Below, in pieces: positions 6,405 through 14,711 of a stretch of DNA of 30,573 nt. The notes under the pieces are model-generated. The model worked only from the letters and a program-made list of their open reading frames with translations, did not search any database and was not told where the DNA came from. Within the stretch, counting starts at the first letter, position 1; each line of letters opens with the position of its first letter. The DNA lies in the NCBI GenBank assembly GCA_050292445.1, contig JBNKLQ010000041.1:1-30573 (forward strand), in the 5' to 3' direction. The position numbers and the translations under genes were made by a program. This DNA is from Leptofilum sp050292445 (GTDB lineage: Bacteria; Chloroflexota; Anaerolineae; Promineifilales; Promineifilaceae).

Positions 6405-9281
6405 ATGTGGTTCAAGCTAAAACACAAATTTGCGCCCATGCTTGCCCCGTTAGCCCTGGGTTTGTTTGCTGGACGGGTACTGAGTGAGCAGTGGTCTCTC
6501 TACTACGGAGCCAGCTTATTTGCAGCGATTTTACTCACAGCGAGTCTGTCGCTTTTAGCACTTTTTAGCTTGTGCCATCACCCACTGCGCCAGACATGGC
6601 CGCTGCTTCTGCTGCTAGGCTACGTATTGTACCCACATCCCAGCCCCGTCGCGGCCGCTGTTGTGCTACTGGTGGTAACGGCCGTATTGGCCCAATTATT
6701 ACCTTTCCCCCAGCAAATTTTACCGCCTGCCCGCCTCTTGAAGCTGGGGCTGTTCAGCAGCATCATTTTGTTTGGCTTGCTGTACTTATTCACTTTAGCG
6801 CCAGGCCTGCTGCCAGCGGACAATGGCGAGTTTCAGCTCGTGGGTGCCACACTGGGGGTGGCTCATCCGCCTGGCTTTCCCCTCTACACATTGCTTAGCA
6901 AGCTGATGACCTGGCTGCCCATTGCAGCCACAGCTGCTTATAAAATCAATCTCCTTTCAATGGTTATCAGCGTGGCCACGCTGGGATTGGTTCATCTGAC
7001 CGTTTTTCGCCTGACAGAGCGGCATCTGGCTGCAGGGACGGCCGTTCTTGCCCTGGGTACCGCCACCACCTTTTGGGCGCAGGCCACCACGGCCAACATT
7101 CGCAGCCTGACGGCCTTTTTTGCAACATTGGCCATCTTCGCGCTCATTCGCCATTGGCAAGAAAAAAACCACACAGATCGTTACCTCATTCTGTTTGCCG
7201 CCGCGCTTAGCTTTGGCTTCACGCATCATCTTTCGCTGGCGTTCATGGGGCTTATTTTTGGACTGTGCTTGAGTTTGATTGATCCTGTATTTTTCAAGAT
7301 GCCTGGGCGCTGGAAACGGCCGTTTCTGGCCACACTACTTGGGCTTATTCCCCTACTTTACCTGCCGCTACGCGCCGGAGCCAATGTGCCGGGAGCCACC
7401 GATGGACTCAACACCCTCTCTGGCTTTTTGAACCACTTTTTGGCGCTGGGCTTCCAGGGAGATTTTTTCTATTTTGTGCAGCCCGTGGTGCTGTGGCCGC
7501 GCCTCAAGGTGATGGCCAATGTGCTCACATTTCAATTTTCGCCCTGGCTGCTGGCGGGGGCGCTACTGGGCTGGCTGCTCATGATGCGACGCCATTGGCA
7601 TTTAGGGTTGTTACTGGGCGGCTCGTTTGCCCTACACACGCTGATCACGGCTACCTATCGCGCACCGCAAACGGTGGAATATATGCTGCCCGCCTATGTG
7701 CCACTGGCTATTTGCATCGGTATTGCCAGCGGCTATTTGAGCAATTTAAGCTTAAAGCAGGGTGCTGCTATTCGTTGGATTCCGCTGACGGCAACGGCCG
7801 TTCTGTTGGCAACGGCCGTTTGGCAAGGGTGGCAGCATTGGCCCAGCTATCGTTGGCTGCACCAAACAGAAGATGCCCGTAACTATGCCCAAACCATCCT
7901 GGATGAAGCTCCGCCAGACAGCCTGATTTTGGCCAACTGGCATTGGGTGACCCCACTATGGTATCTGCAAACAGTGGAAGGCGTGCGGCCTGATGTAACA
8001 ATCGACTACGTGGAGCCGGGTGAAGGAATCTACAGTCAAACCTGGGTGGATGAGATTGAGGCGGGACTGGGAAACGGCCGTTCCGTCATCGCCACCTACA
8101 TTGATGAAGCGGCTTACAGCGCATTACCGCCTGCCGAACCACTGGGCGAGGCGCTGATTTTTCGCCAAACACCGCGTACTGAACTGCCTGTCCATTTCAC
8201 ACCGCTTGCGCTCACGTTTAACAATGGGACACAGGTCTTAGGCTACACACTGAACCAAACTGAAGTGGAAGTTGGCCTGGAAGCACGTCTAACGCTGGCC
8301 TGGCAGGGAACAACACCGGTGCCGTTTTTTGTGCATTTGCTGGATGAAACAGGCAGCATTGTGGCCCAAGCAGACGTGCAGGTTGTCCCCCAGCCTGAAG
8401 GAATTACCCTTACCCAGTTCCGCCTAACACCAAGCCAGGGGCCGGGCGACTTTACACTGCGGCTAGGCAGCGGGGCAGATTTTGCCGAAATTGGCACATT
8501 AAATGTGACGCTGGCCAGTCTGCCACCAGCGTCACAGCATCCAATTTACCGTCCCGTAATAGATGAGACGCCCTCTCTCGTGCTCGTTGGTTACGATTGG
8601 GACAATACCTTGCCCGGACAAACTCGCCTCTACTTCCATTGGCAAACCGACGAAGGCTACTTTAGCACGATTTCGGACACAAAGGGCAGTGAAAGCATCC
8701 TTCAACTTATGGCACCCTGGGGACTGATTCAATCGAATTGGTCCGTTCCACGACCTCGATCGGATGATCATTATGTTCCTTTGGGCCAGGGCATTGTTTG
8801 GACAGGAAAATCTCTGGCTGATGTGACAACGGCCGTTTCCCCCGGAGAGACCGTTGACATGCCACTGCAGTTTATAAACGGCCGTCCCCTGCTGCGTGAC
8901 TACGTGGTTTCTACTCGATTGGTCGGGCTTGAGGCCGACAATTTCACCTGGGCCTGGTGCGATCTGGTGGATGGCATTCCAGCAATGGGCGGCATTCCCA
9001 CATTGAAATGGATTCATGGCTCTCTGGTACAATCGCCACGAACAATTGTTTTCCCGCCTCGCTCCAAGCCAGCCACTTTTAGCGATTTTTGCCAGAGTGA
9101 TAAGCCAGCCCCGGACGCACCCATTCTGTACGTGGACAACGCCGCAACGCCAGAGCAGCCCATTCGCGGTATATTGCGCCTATACGACGCGTTTACCAAT
9201 CGTCCGCTGCCGATACTGGATGAACGCATTACGGCCGTCTATAGCTGGATTCCATTAGGTGAAACAATGGTTGGAGAATAA
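6405..9281 (+). CDS. DUF2723 (protein O-mannosyltransferase-like) polytopic membrane protein with C-terminal soluble domain
   Basis: A 958-residue protein. The first ~490 residues contain about a dozen transmembrane helices. The hallmark of the family is at the first large loop: PADNGEFQLVG (Asp139, Glu142) followed by LGVAHPPGFPLY (154-161), the acidic and HPPG motifs shared with GT-C glycosyltransferases of the PMT/ArnT type. Members are thought to transfer sugars from lipid-linked donors on the outer face of the membrane, but most are not characterised. Residues about 500-958 are soluble and strand-rich, with several beta-sandwich-like stretches, and are probably extracytoplasmic. Ten ACGGCCGT palindromes lie in the gene, most encoding Thr-Ala-Val. 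The gene is convergent with the tRNA operon, whose last tRNA ends 10 nt away. Confidence 0.85.
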   Translation: MWFKLKHKFAPMLAPLALGLFAGRVLSEQWSLYYGASLFAAILLTASLSLLALFSLCHHPLRQTWPLLLLLGYVLYPHPSPVAAAVVLLVVTAVLAQLLPFPQQILPPARLLKLGLFSSIILFGLLYLFTLAPGLLPADNGEFQLVGATLGVAHPPGFPLYTLLSKLMTWLPIAATAAYKINLLSMVISVATLGLVHLTVFRLTERHLAAGTAVLALGTATTFWAQATTANIRSLTAFFATLAIFALIRHWQEKNHTDRYLILFAAALSFGFTHHLSLAFMGLIFGLCLSLIDPVFFKMPGRWKRPFLATLLGLIPLLYLPLRAGANVPGATDGLNTLSGFLNHFLALGFQGDFFYFVQPVVLWPRLKVMANVLTFQFSPWLLAGALLGWLLMMRRHWHLGLLLGGSFALHTLITATYRAPQTVEYMLPAYVPLAICIGIASGYLSNLSLKQGAAIRWIPLTATAVLLATAVWQGWQHWPSYRWLHQTEDARNYAQTILDEAPPDSLILANWHWVTPLWYLQTVEGVRPDVTIDYVEPGEGIYSQTWVDEIEAGLGNGRSVIATYIDEAAYSALPPAEPLGEALIFRQTPRTELPVHFTPLALTFNNGTQVLGYTLNQTEVEVGLEARLTLAWQGTTPVPFFVHLLDETGSIVAQADVQVVPQPEGITLTQFRLTPSQGPGDFTLRLGSGADFAEIGTLNVTLASLPPASQHPIYRPVIDETPSLVLVGYDWDNTLPGQTRLYFHWQTDEGYFSTISDTKGSESILQLMAPWGLIQSNWSVPRPRSDDHYVPLGQGIVWTGKSLADVTTAVSPGETVDMPLQFINGRPLLRDYVVSTRLVGLEADNFTWAWCDLVDGIPAMGGIPTLKWIHGSLVQSPRTIVFPPRSKPATFSDFCQSDKPAPDAPILYVDNAATPEQPIRGILRLYDAFTNRPLPILDERITAVYSWIPLGETMVGE

Positions 9282-9291
9282 ATGAGGAAAG

Positions 9292-9363
9292 TGGGCCTGC
9301 CAGGATTCGAACCTGAAACCGATCGGTTATGAGCCGACTGCTCTGCCGTTGAGCTACAGGCCC
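9292..9363 (-). tRNA. tRNA-Met (anticodon CAT)
   Basis: The minus strand folds into a full 72-nt cloverleaf. Acceptor GGGCCTG pairs with CAGGCCC, the D stem is GCTC/GAGC, the anticodon loop is CTCATAA on a GTCGG/CCGAT stem, and the T loop is TTCGAAT. The first pair is G-C and the anticodon stem lacks three consecutive G-C pairs, so it is not the initiator. An elongator tRNA-Met is most likely, but a tRNA-Ile2 whose CAT is modified by TilS cannot be excluded by eye. CCA is not encoded. Confidence 0.9.
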
Positions 9364-9373
9364 TAAAACTTAA

Positions 9374-9438
9374 AGGTGCGACGCACTTTCTCCAAAATGA
9401 CGCTCTGTGAAGCCATTCGTAGCAAATGCGTCGCACCT
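9374..9438. repeat. MITE-like inverted-repeat element between tRNA-Gly and tRNA-Met
   Basis: Perfect 12-bp terminal inverted repeats, AGGTGCGACGCA (9374-9385) and TGCGTCGCACCT (9427-9438), enclose 41 nt. The element is 65 bp, non-coding, and lies wholly within the spacer between two co-transcribed tRNA genes. In RNA it would form a strong hairpin that could mark a processing site. No target-site duplication is obvious. Confidence 0.6.
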
Positions 9439-9447
9439 ATAAAAAAG

Positions 9448-9518
9448 AGCGGCAGACGGGATTCGAACCCGTGACAAGAGCTTGGAAGGCTATTGTGTTA
9501 CCCCTACACCACTGCCGC
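9448..9518 (-). tRNA. tRNA-Gly (anticodon TCC)
   Basis: A 71-nt cloverleaf on the minus strand: acceptor GCGGCAG/CTGCCGC, D stem GTGT/ACAC, anticodon loop CTTCCAA, T arm ACGGG-TTCGAAT-CCCGT, discriminator T. The anticodon stem ATAGC/GCTCT has a T-C mismatch at its second pair. CCA is not encoded. A run of six T follows the 3' end on the minus strand. Confidence 0.93.
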
Positions 9519-9522
9519 GTGT

Positions 9523-9594
9523 CGGTAATCAGTTTGTCAGTGGCCGGTAATCGGTGGAAAAAACTGATTACTGTTTACTGAGTACCGATTACCG
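9523..9594. repeat. Four-copy GGTAATC repeat cluster between tRNA-Pro and tRNA-Gly
   Basis: Two copies in one orientation (CGGTAATCAGT at 9523-9533 and CCGGTAATCGGT at 9544-9555) are followed by two inverted copies (ACTGATTAC at 9563-9571 and ACCGATTACCG at 9584-9594). Copy 1 pairs perfectly with copy 3 over 9 bp, and copy 2 with copy 4 over 11 bp. The exact pairs therefore cross each other, while the nested arrangement has one mismatch per stem. The element fills the tRNA spacer and is non-coding. Confidence 0.65.
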
Positions 9595-9599
9595 TCTTG

Positions 9600-9673
9600 T
9601 CGGGGCGGCCAGATTTGAACTGACGACCTCTCGGACCCAAACCGAGCGCTCTACCAAGCTGAGCTACGCCCCG
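9600..9673 (-). tRNA. tRNA-Pro (anticodon TGG)
   Basis: A 74-nt cloverleaf on the minus strand: acceptor CGGGGCG/CGCCCCG, D stem GCTC/GAGC, anticodon stem CTCGG/CCGAG with loop TTTGGGT, T arm GTCAG-TTCAAAT-CTGGC with one G-C/T-G type adjustment, discriminator A. CCA is not encoded. It is the first gene of the tRNA operon, 20 nt from the promoter's -10 box. Confidence 0.95.
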
Positions 9674-9692
9674 AATTGCGTAACGACGTGGT

Positions 9693-9721
9693 AGTATACT
9701 GTCGCTGTTACGCGGCGTCAA
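9693..9721 (-). promoter_or_regulatory. Sigma-70 promoter of the tRNA operon
   Basis: On the minus strand TTGACG (9721-9716) and TATACT (9698-9693) are separated by exactly 17 nt, close to the bacterial housekeeping consensus. Transcription would begin near 9686, about 12 nt before tRNA-Pro, and would run through tRNA-Gly and tRNA-Met. Confidence 0.8.
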
Positions 9722-9830
9722 CCATTAAACGCTGTTTTTAGTGAGATTTCTGTTCGATCAATTCAATTTTATGTTTTGTAAAATTCTCTATTTACGACTT
9801 TAACTGACAGTCAAGATTACAGATTTAACC

Positions 9831-12800
9831 ATGACCAAATTAAATTTACAGTTTTTGGGAACGCCCATTATAAAGATCGATGACCAACCAGTGAACATTA
9901 GCCGCCGCAAAGGAATCGGCCTCCTGGCATACCTAACCGTCACGCGACAAAATCATACGCGTGACTTGCTGGCCTCTTTATTTTGGCCGGAAGCAACCCA
10001 AGACCGCGCCCGGGCCGGCTTGCGCCAAGCACTCTGGCAGCTAAACAAAGTACTGGGGAAATCGTGGATAGAGAAGGAAGGGGAAACGCTTACCCTGTGC
10101 ATAGATGAAGATACCATGGTTGATGTGTACCATTTTCAAGCGCTGTTAGCAGCCGGTCAAACTCATGGTCACTCTTCTGAGCAAGCCTGTGCTGATTGTT
10201 ACCCATTGTTGACCGAAGCAGTGCAGTTGTATCGTGATGCCTTCTTAACGGGATTTAGTCTGCCAGACAATGCCAGCTTTGATGCCTGGCAGCTTCTGCA
10301 AGAGGAAAATTTTCGGAGAAAGGCAACGGATGCTTTACGAAAGCTCACCAATTACTTGATCGAAACGGCCGATTTCCAGGCTGCCATTCCCTACGCCCAA
10401 AGGTGGTCAGTGGTTGATCCGTTGAATGACACACCCCATCACAGGCTGATGCAGCTTTATCTGTGGACGGATCAGCGCGTAACGGCCGTTCACCAATATC
10501 AAAGATACGCCCAGATGCTTCAGCAGCAGCTGGGCCTGGAACCACAAGAAGATATGCGCACGCTCTACCAGCGCATCCGCCAGGAGAAAAACGAAAGCAA
10601 AACCAGGAAAACGTTGGTTAACCAGATGACCAACCTGGCAGCGACAGCCATACCATCCCAGACAGCGCAAGCGCCATCTCAGCACCCTCTAACCCCACCA
10701 GGTGAAATCCGTTTAACAACGGTGTTGGTGGCGGGCATGCACCAAACGTCTAATACAAGCTGGTCAGTCCAGGCCGAGAAAATGATGGAGAATACCCAAA
10801 ATCTCCTGCAAATCGTAACCCAGGTTGTGACCCAATACGAAGGCCAGATTGTTCACTTCGACGGATACAGCGTGCAAGCCATTCTGGGCATGTTGCAAGT
10901 ACATGAGGACGACGCGGAGCGCGCGATTCGTGCCGCCTTCGAGATTAGAAGCATGGCCCAAAAACAAGATATTGATTTATCCGTGGGAATTGATACAGGT
11001 CACATTTATCTCGGCCCGTTACACAGCGCCAGATTTCAAGATGTGGCCACGTTAGGCCCCGTCATACGGCTTGCCACCCGTTTACAGGACAGCGCCGAGC
11101 CAAATAAAATCTTAGTAAGTGAGAGTACACACTTGTTTGCCCAGCAGATGTTTGAGTTTAGTCCTCATCAACCAAATATCAGGGGCATAGACCAGGCAAA
11201 CAAGGTGTACGAGGTAAAGCAAGTTTTAGCTTATCCACAAAAGATATACGGCATTAAAGGGCTGCGAGCTGCTCTGATCGGCCGGGATGAAGAACTTCAA
11301 AAACTTAAGGGGGCGTTTACGGCCGTTCTCACAGGCCAGGGTCAACTAATATCGCTCGTGGGGGACGCCGGTTTCGGCAAGTCGCGTCTTATTGAAGAGT
11401 TAAAACAAATCGTTCTCACAACAACACCATACGATACGGCCGCTCCGCTCTGGCTCGAAAGCCGCTGTCTGGATTTCAGAACGTCAACCGGTTTCTGGCC
11501 CTTTATTGACCTGCTGCAAAGATTTTTATTCACCAAGTTTAATGCTTCCGATGAAACCGAGCGTGTTCAAGCACTGGCAGCCTGTTTAGAAACATTGTGT
11601 CTTCAGGGCCAATTTGAGGGAAACGAAACAAGAACCGGGCAGATCAAAACCTTGTTGAGCAATATGCTCACCCTCAAGCTGGAACCAGAGTGGCGCGACT
11701 GGCTGAGAGGATTGGACTCGCAGACGCTGCAAGTGCAAACGTTTCATGCCGTGCATGATTTCCTGACGGCTTTATCACATGAGCGGCCGATTATTTTAGT
11801 CTTTGAGAATTTACACTGGATGGATGATCTTTCATTTGATCTGATTTCCTTCTTGATAGATGCTCTACGTTCACACCCAATCTTGATGATTTGTGTCTAC
11901 CGACCGCACTACCGCCACCAGGAGTTGCGCCTTTCCGCCATCGCCTCACGTAAATGCCCTGAGCGGTACAACACGCTCAAACTGCAAGAACTCACCCCTG
12001 GCCAGAGTCGCCTTTTGCTCAAATCACTCTTGAGTCTGGATGAATTGCCCGTTACTCTGGAACAGCTTGTGCTGAAACAAACAGAAGGCGTCCCATTCTT
12101 TATTGAAGAAGTTGTGCGGGAATTGATTGAGAATGGTCTGCTTTACGCTGAGGCCAATCAGGCCTCGTCCGGCACCGGCTGGCAGGTTCGGGATGATCTC
12201 GTCCAGACTGTTGCTGTGCCGAAAAGTATCCAAAGAGTCATTTTAAGCCGTATCGATCGTCTAGATGCCGAATCGAAGCAGCTTTTGCGGGCAGCGGCCG
12301 TGGTTGGGTACAATTTTCAGACCCCAATATTGTCACAGATTATGCCCCATCTGGTTGATCTGAAACAGGCGTTGTGGCAGTTAGAAGAATCAGCCCTGAT
12401 TTTCCGCGAAAAGGTTTTTCCTCTGGAAGAGTTTGTTTTCAAACATGTCCTCATTCAAGAAACCATCTATCAAACGGTTCCACCCGATCAAAAAGCGGCC
12501 CTGCATCAGCGGGTGGCCGAGGCTATCGAAAAGCAGTTTGCCCACAATTTGTCTGAACAATACGAACAACTGGCTTACCATTATGACCGCAGCCGGTCCG
12601 TGGAAAAAGCGATCCAATATCTGTGCCTGGCCGGGGAAAAATCTCGCCAGATTTTTCTTAATAAGGAAGCAATTCGTTACTTTACACAGGCGCTAGAGCG
12701 CATAGAAAAACCATCTGCAGAGGCGGCCCAACGCCTGCACCATGACCATTGGCAGCGGGTTGCTTTAACCGGGCTGGGGCGCACTTATCACAGGTTGGGG

Positions 12801-14519
12801 CAGGAGGAGCAGGCTCAAGCGTATCTCCAACAAGCAATTGCCCTCAGCGAAGAAAGCGAGGTAGATGCCCCGACCTTGATTCGCCTCTATCATTGGCTGG
12901 GAGAGGTGTTTTATTGGCAGGCACAGTACGAGGAACGAGAAAAGGTGGGGCGGAAAGGGTTGGCCTTGCTGCCGAGCGAGGAAACCGAATCGGTTGAAGC
13001 AGCGCTTGTCTACCAATTATTGGCCATAAGCGCCTTCAACGTGGGTGATCCGGAGCAGTTTTATGTTTGGACAGACAAGACGGCGCAGTTCATTGAAAAG
13101 CTACCTTATTTGGAAGAGCTTAGACCCGCCTATATGCATATCGCCATTAGCGCATATTATCGCAAACGCCTGGACCAGGCCGCGCAGTGGTTACAAACAG
13201 TCACCGGGTGGGCCGAACAGCACAGCGACCAGATCACGCTGGCAGAACTATTTGAGATAAGGTGGAGTTTTGCTATTCAAATGGGAGATTTGCAAGCAGC
13301 CGAAACAGAGGTCAAACAAGTGGTAGCGCTTCATCACGCGCAGGGGCGTGACCGCCGTATTTGGTATCTTCTGCAAGACATCATCTGGCTTTATATTCAC
13401 CTCGGGGATTTTTCCGCAGCAGAGCAGTATGCGCAGCGCGGCCTGGAGATGGCTGAAACACTCGTGCTTGATAAATACCGGTCTGTGTCCCTGCTTTATG
13501 ACGGGTTTGTGAAACTCTGCCGGCAGAATTGGTCTGAAGCAATCAATGTCCTACATGCAGTGATTCAGTCAACAACAGACGTTTACTGGTGGACGGAATG
13601 GATTGCCCATTACTTCCTTGGCCAACTTTACCGGCTGCGGCACCAGCCTGAAGCAGCTTTAGACCACTTTCAAAAGGGGATGGCGCTGTTTCGCCCACTC
13701 TCCGTCCCCGTCGCCGGGTGGGGGAATCGTTGGCCGCTGTTTGCCGGCCTGCTAACCGGACTGGAAACGATGTATGAGGCAACTGAGGGAGACAACGCTG
13801 GTTTTAAGCGCTATTGTGAGGCGTTCGAACTGCCACAGCAATCTTCGTACATGCCCGTACCAAAACAGTGGTTCCTGGAGCCGGTCCTGGCTGATGGGGT
13901 GCAAATTAGGGGGGAAACGGCCGTTTCCGATTCATTTGCCTCCCAATTAGACGGTGAGTGGACGTGGCACGATCCTTTAGGCGATTGTGCCTTTACCGTT
14001 TCATCCGGCCTGCAAATGGAGGCCAACAATGGCCGGGACATCTGGCAGCTCAATTTGAGCGCGCCCCGGCTGCTCCGGCCCATTGCCGGTGAATTTGTGG
14101 CCCAAACCGTGTGTCGGCCGGTCGCAGCAGAGTCCCCAAAACCGGCGATTGGCGGTTTGCTGTTGTGGAAAGACAAGTTTAACTTTCTACGCCTGGTCTG
14201 GGGCAGCCGGGGCTTACGGGAGTTTTCTTTTGATGGCTGTCTTGATAATCAGACAATTGTCATCGGCCGTGGGCTGGTGCCACAAAACAGTGTTACTGAC
14301 CGGGTCTTTATGCGCTTAACCCGCAAAGCCGATACCGTTCAGGCATTCTGCAGCCCAGATGGTGAGGCGTGGTTTAGCCTGGGGCAAATTCCATTTCCGG
14401 CTGCCACTTCCTTACAAATTGGCCTTCATGCTGTTGGGGAGATAGATCGTCTTATTTACCCGGATTCATACCTTGAGGGTACGGCCGTTCGGTTTGAATC
14501 ATTCTCACTTTGGGCATAA
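9831..14519 (+). CDS. Giant multidomain regulator: SARP/BTAD, degenerate class III cyclase, AAA/STAND ATPase, TPR and DUF1349-like C-terminus
   Basis: A 1562-residue cytosolic protein. Residues 1-255 are a SARP-type winged helix plus bacterial transcriptional activator domain (FLGTPIIKI, LLASLFWPEA, ALRQALWQLN). Residues ~293-460 resemble a class III nucleotide cyclase, but the first metal Asp is Gly302 (VLVAGMHQ) and the catalytic Asn region reads VIRLATRLQ, so catalysis is unlikely although Asp344 remains. Residues ~480-800 are a STAND ATPase with Walker A GDAGFGKS (511-518) and Walker B-like ILVFENLHWMDD (~655). TPR-like helices run to ~1340. Residues ~1370-1562 look like a DUF1349/concanavalin-like beta sandwich (WTWHDPLGDCAF, FNFLRLVWGSRG, FCSPDGEAWFSLGQ), a fold often found on glycosidases. 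STAND regulators are activated by ligand-induced oligomerisation; this tail could sense sugar. No Shine-Dalgarno is visible. The sugar ABC locus lies downstream. Confidence 0.88.
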   Translation: MTKLNLQFLGTPIIKIDDQPVNISRRKGIGLLAYLTVTRQNHTRDLLASLFWPEATQDRARAGLRQALWQLNKVLGKSWIEKEGETLTLCIDEDTMVDVYHFQALLAAGQTHGHSSEQACADCYPLLTEAVQLYRDAFLTGFSLPDNASFDAWQLLQEENFRRKATDALRKLTNYLIETADFQAAIPYAQRWSVVDPLNDTPHHRLMQLYLWTDQRVTAVHQYQRYAQMLQQQLGLEPQEDMRTLYQRIRQEKNESKTRKTLVNQMTNLAATAIPSQTAQAPSQHPLTPPGEIRLTTVLVAGMHQTSNTSWSVQAEKMMENTQNLLQIVTQVVTQYEGQIVHFDGYSVQAILGMLQVHEDDAERAIRAAFEIRSMAQKQDIDLSVGIDTGHIYLGPLHSARFQDVATLGPVIRLATRLQDSAEPNKILVSESTHLFAQQMFEFSPHQPNIRGIDQANKVYEVKQVLAYPQKIYGIKGLRAALIGRDEELQKLKGAFTAVLTGQGQLISLVGDAGFGKSRLIEELKQIVLTTTPYDTAAPLWLESRCLDFRTSTGFWPFIDLLQRFLFTKFNASDETERVQALAACLETLCLQGQFEGNETRTGQIKTLLSNMLTLKLEPEWRDWLRGLDSQTLQVQTFHAVHDFLTALSHERPIILVFENLHWMDDLSFDLISFLIDALRSHPILMICVYRPHYRHQELRLSAIASRKCPERYNTLKLQELTPGQSRLLLKSLLSLDELPVTLEQLVLKQTEGVPFFIEEVVRELIENGLLYAEANQASSGTGWQVRDDLVQTVAVPKSIQRVILSRIDRLDAESKQLLRAAAVVGYNFQTPILSQIMPHLVDLKQALWQLEESALIFREKVFPLEEFVFKHVLIQETIYQTVPPDQKAALHQRVAEAIEKQFAHNLSEQYEQLAYHYDRSRSVEKAIQYLCLAGEKSRQIFLNKEAIRYFTQALERIEKPSAEAAQRLHHDHWQRVALTGLGRTYHRLGQEEQAQAYLQQAIALSEESEVDAPTLIRLYHWLGEVFYWQAQYEEREKVGRKGLALLPSEETESVEAALVYQLLAISAFNVGDPEQFYVWTDKTAQFIEKLPYLEELRPAYMHIAISAYYRKRLDQAAQWLQTVTGWAEQHSDQITLAELFEIRWSFAIQMGDLQAAETEVKQVVALHHAQGRDRRIWYLLQDIIWLYIHLGDFSAAEQYAQRGLEMAETLVLDKYRSVSLLYDGFVKLCRQNWSEAINVLHAVIQSTTDVYWWTEWIAHYFLGQLYRLRHQPEAALDHFQKGMALFRPLSVPVAGWGNRWPLFAGLLTGLETMYEATEGDNAGFKRYCEAFELPQQSSYMPVPKQWFLEPVLADGVQIRGETAVSDSFASQLDGEWTWHDPLGDCAFTVSSGLQMEANNGRDIWQLNLSAPRLLRPIAGEFVAQTVCRPVAAESPKPAIGGLLLWKDKFNFLRLVWGSRGLREFSFDGCLDNQTIVIGRGLVPQNSVTDRVFMRLTRKADTVQAFCSPDGEAWFSLGQIPFPAATSLQIGLHAVGEIDRLIYPDSYLEGTAVRFESFSLWA

Positions 14520-14532
14520 CCACTTCCACTAA

Positions 14533-14711
14533 GGGTTCGTTCACAAATAACTTTAGATAAGGAAACGAACCCCAAGGCTTGACCGTTTACCGAAACTCAA
14601 AAGTTAAAAACGGTCAAGCCCTAAGTAAGCGTCCAGCAATAACTTCCCGTTTTAGTTGGACGCTTACTGCTAAACCGTCCGCACAAGTCCGCTAATTTAT
14701 TTGCGGACGGT
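14533..14711. repeat. Tandem array of four hairpins with different stems
   Basis: Four perfect inverted repeats follow one another with only 3-5 nt between them. H1: GGGTTCGTT 14533-14541 with 14564-14572. H2: GGCTTGACCGTTT 14576-14588 with 14608-14620. H3: AGTAAGCGTCCA 14624-14635 with 14657-14668. H4: ACCGTCCGCA 14674-14683 with 14702-14711. Stems are 9-13 bp and loops 18-22 nt. The stems differ in sequence, yet CTAA or CCAA lies at or next to each unit boundary (14529, 14572, 14621, 14670, 14714), and the H1 and H3 loops both contain AATAACTT. None is followed by a T run, so they are not ordinary intrinsic terminators. No coding potential is seen. Confidence 0.7.

Noticed and set aside
9292..9363. 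Initiator tRNA
   Set aside because: The acceptor begins with a G-C pair and the anticodon stem lacks the three G-C pairs of bacterial initiators.
10720..11220. Active adenylate cyclase domain in the giant regulator
   Set aside because: The first metal-binding Asp is Gly and the catalytic Asn position is altered, so it is treated as a degenerate domain.
14533..14711. Integron attC array
   Set aside because: The units have the right size and variable stems, but the conserved RYYYAAC and GTTRRRY ends are not found in pairs, and no integrase or gene cassettes are present.
14533..14711. CRISPR array
   Set aside because: There is no repeated sequence of 23 nt or more; the units share structure, not sequence, and no cas genes are near.
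14533..14711. Tandem intrinsic terminators
   Set aside because: None of the four hairpins is followed by a run of T on either strand.
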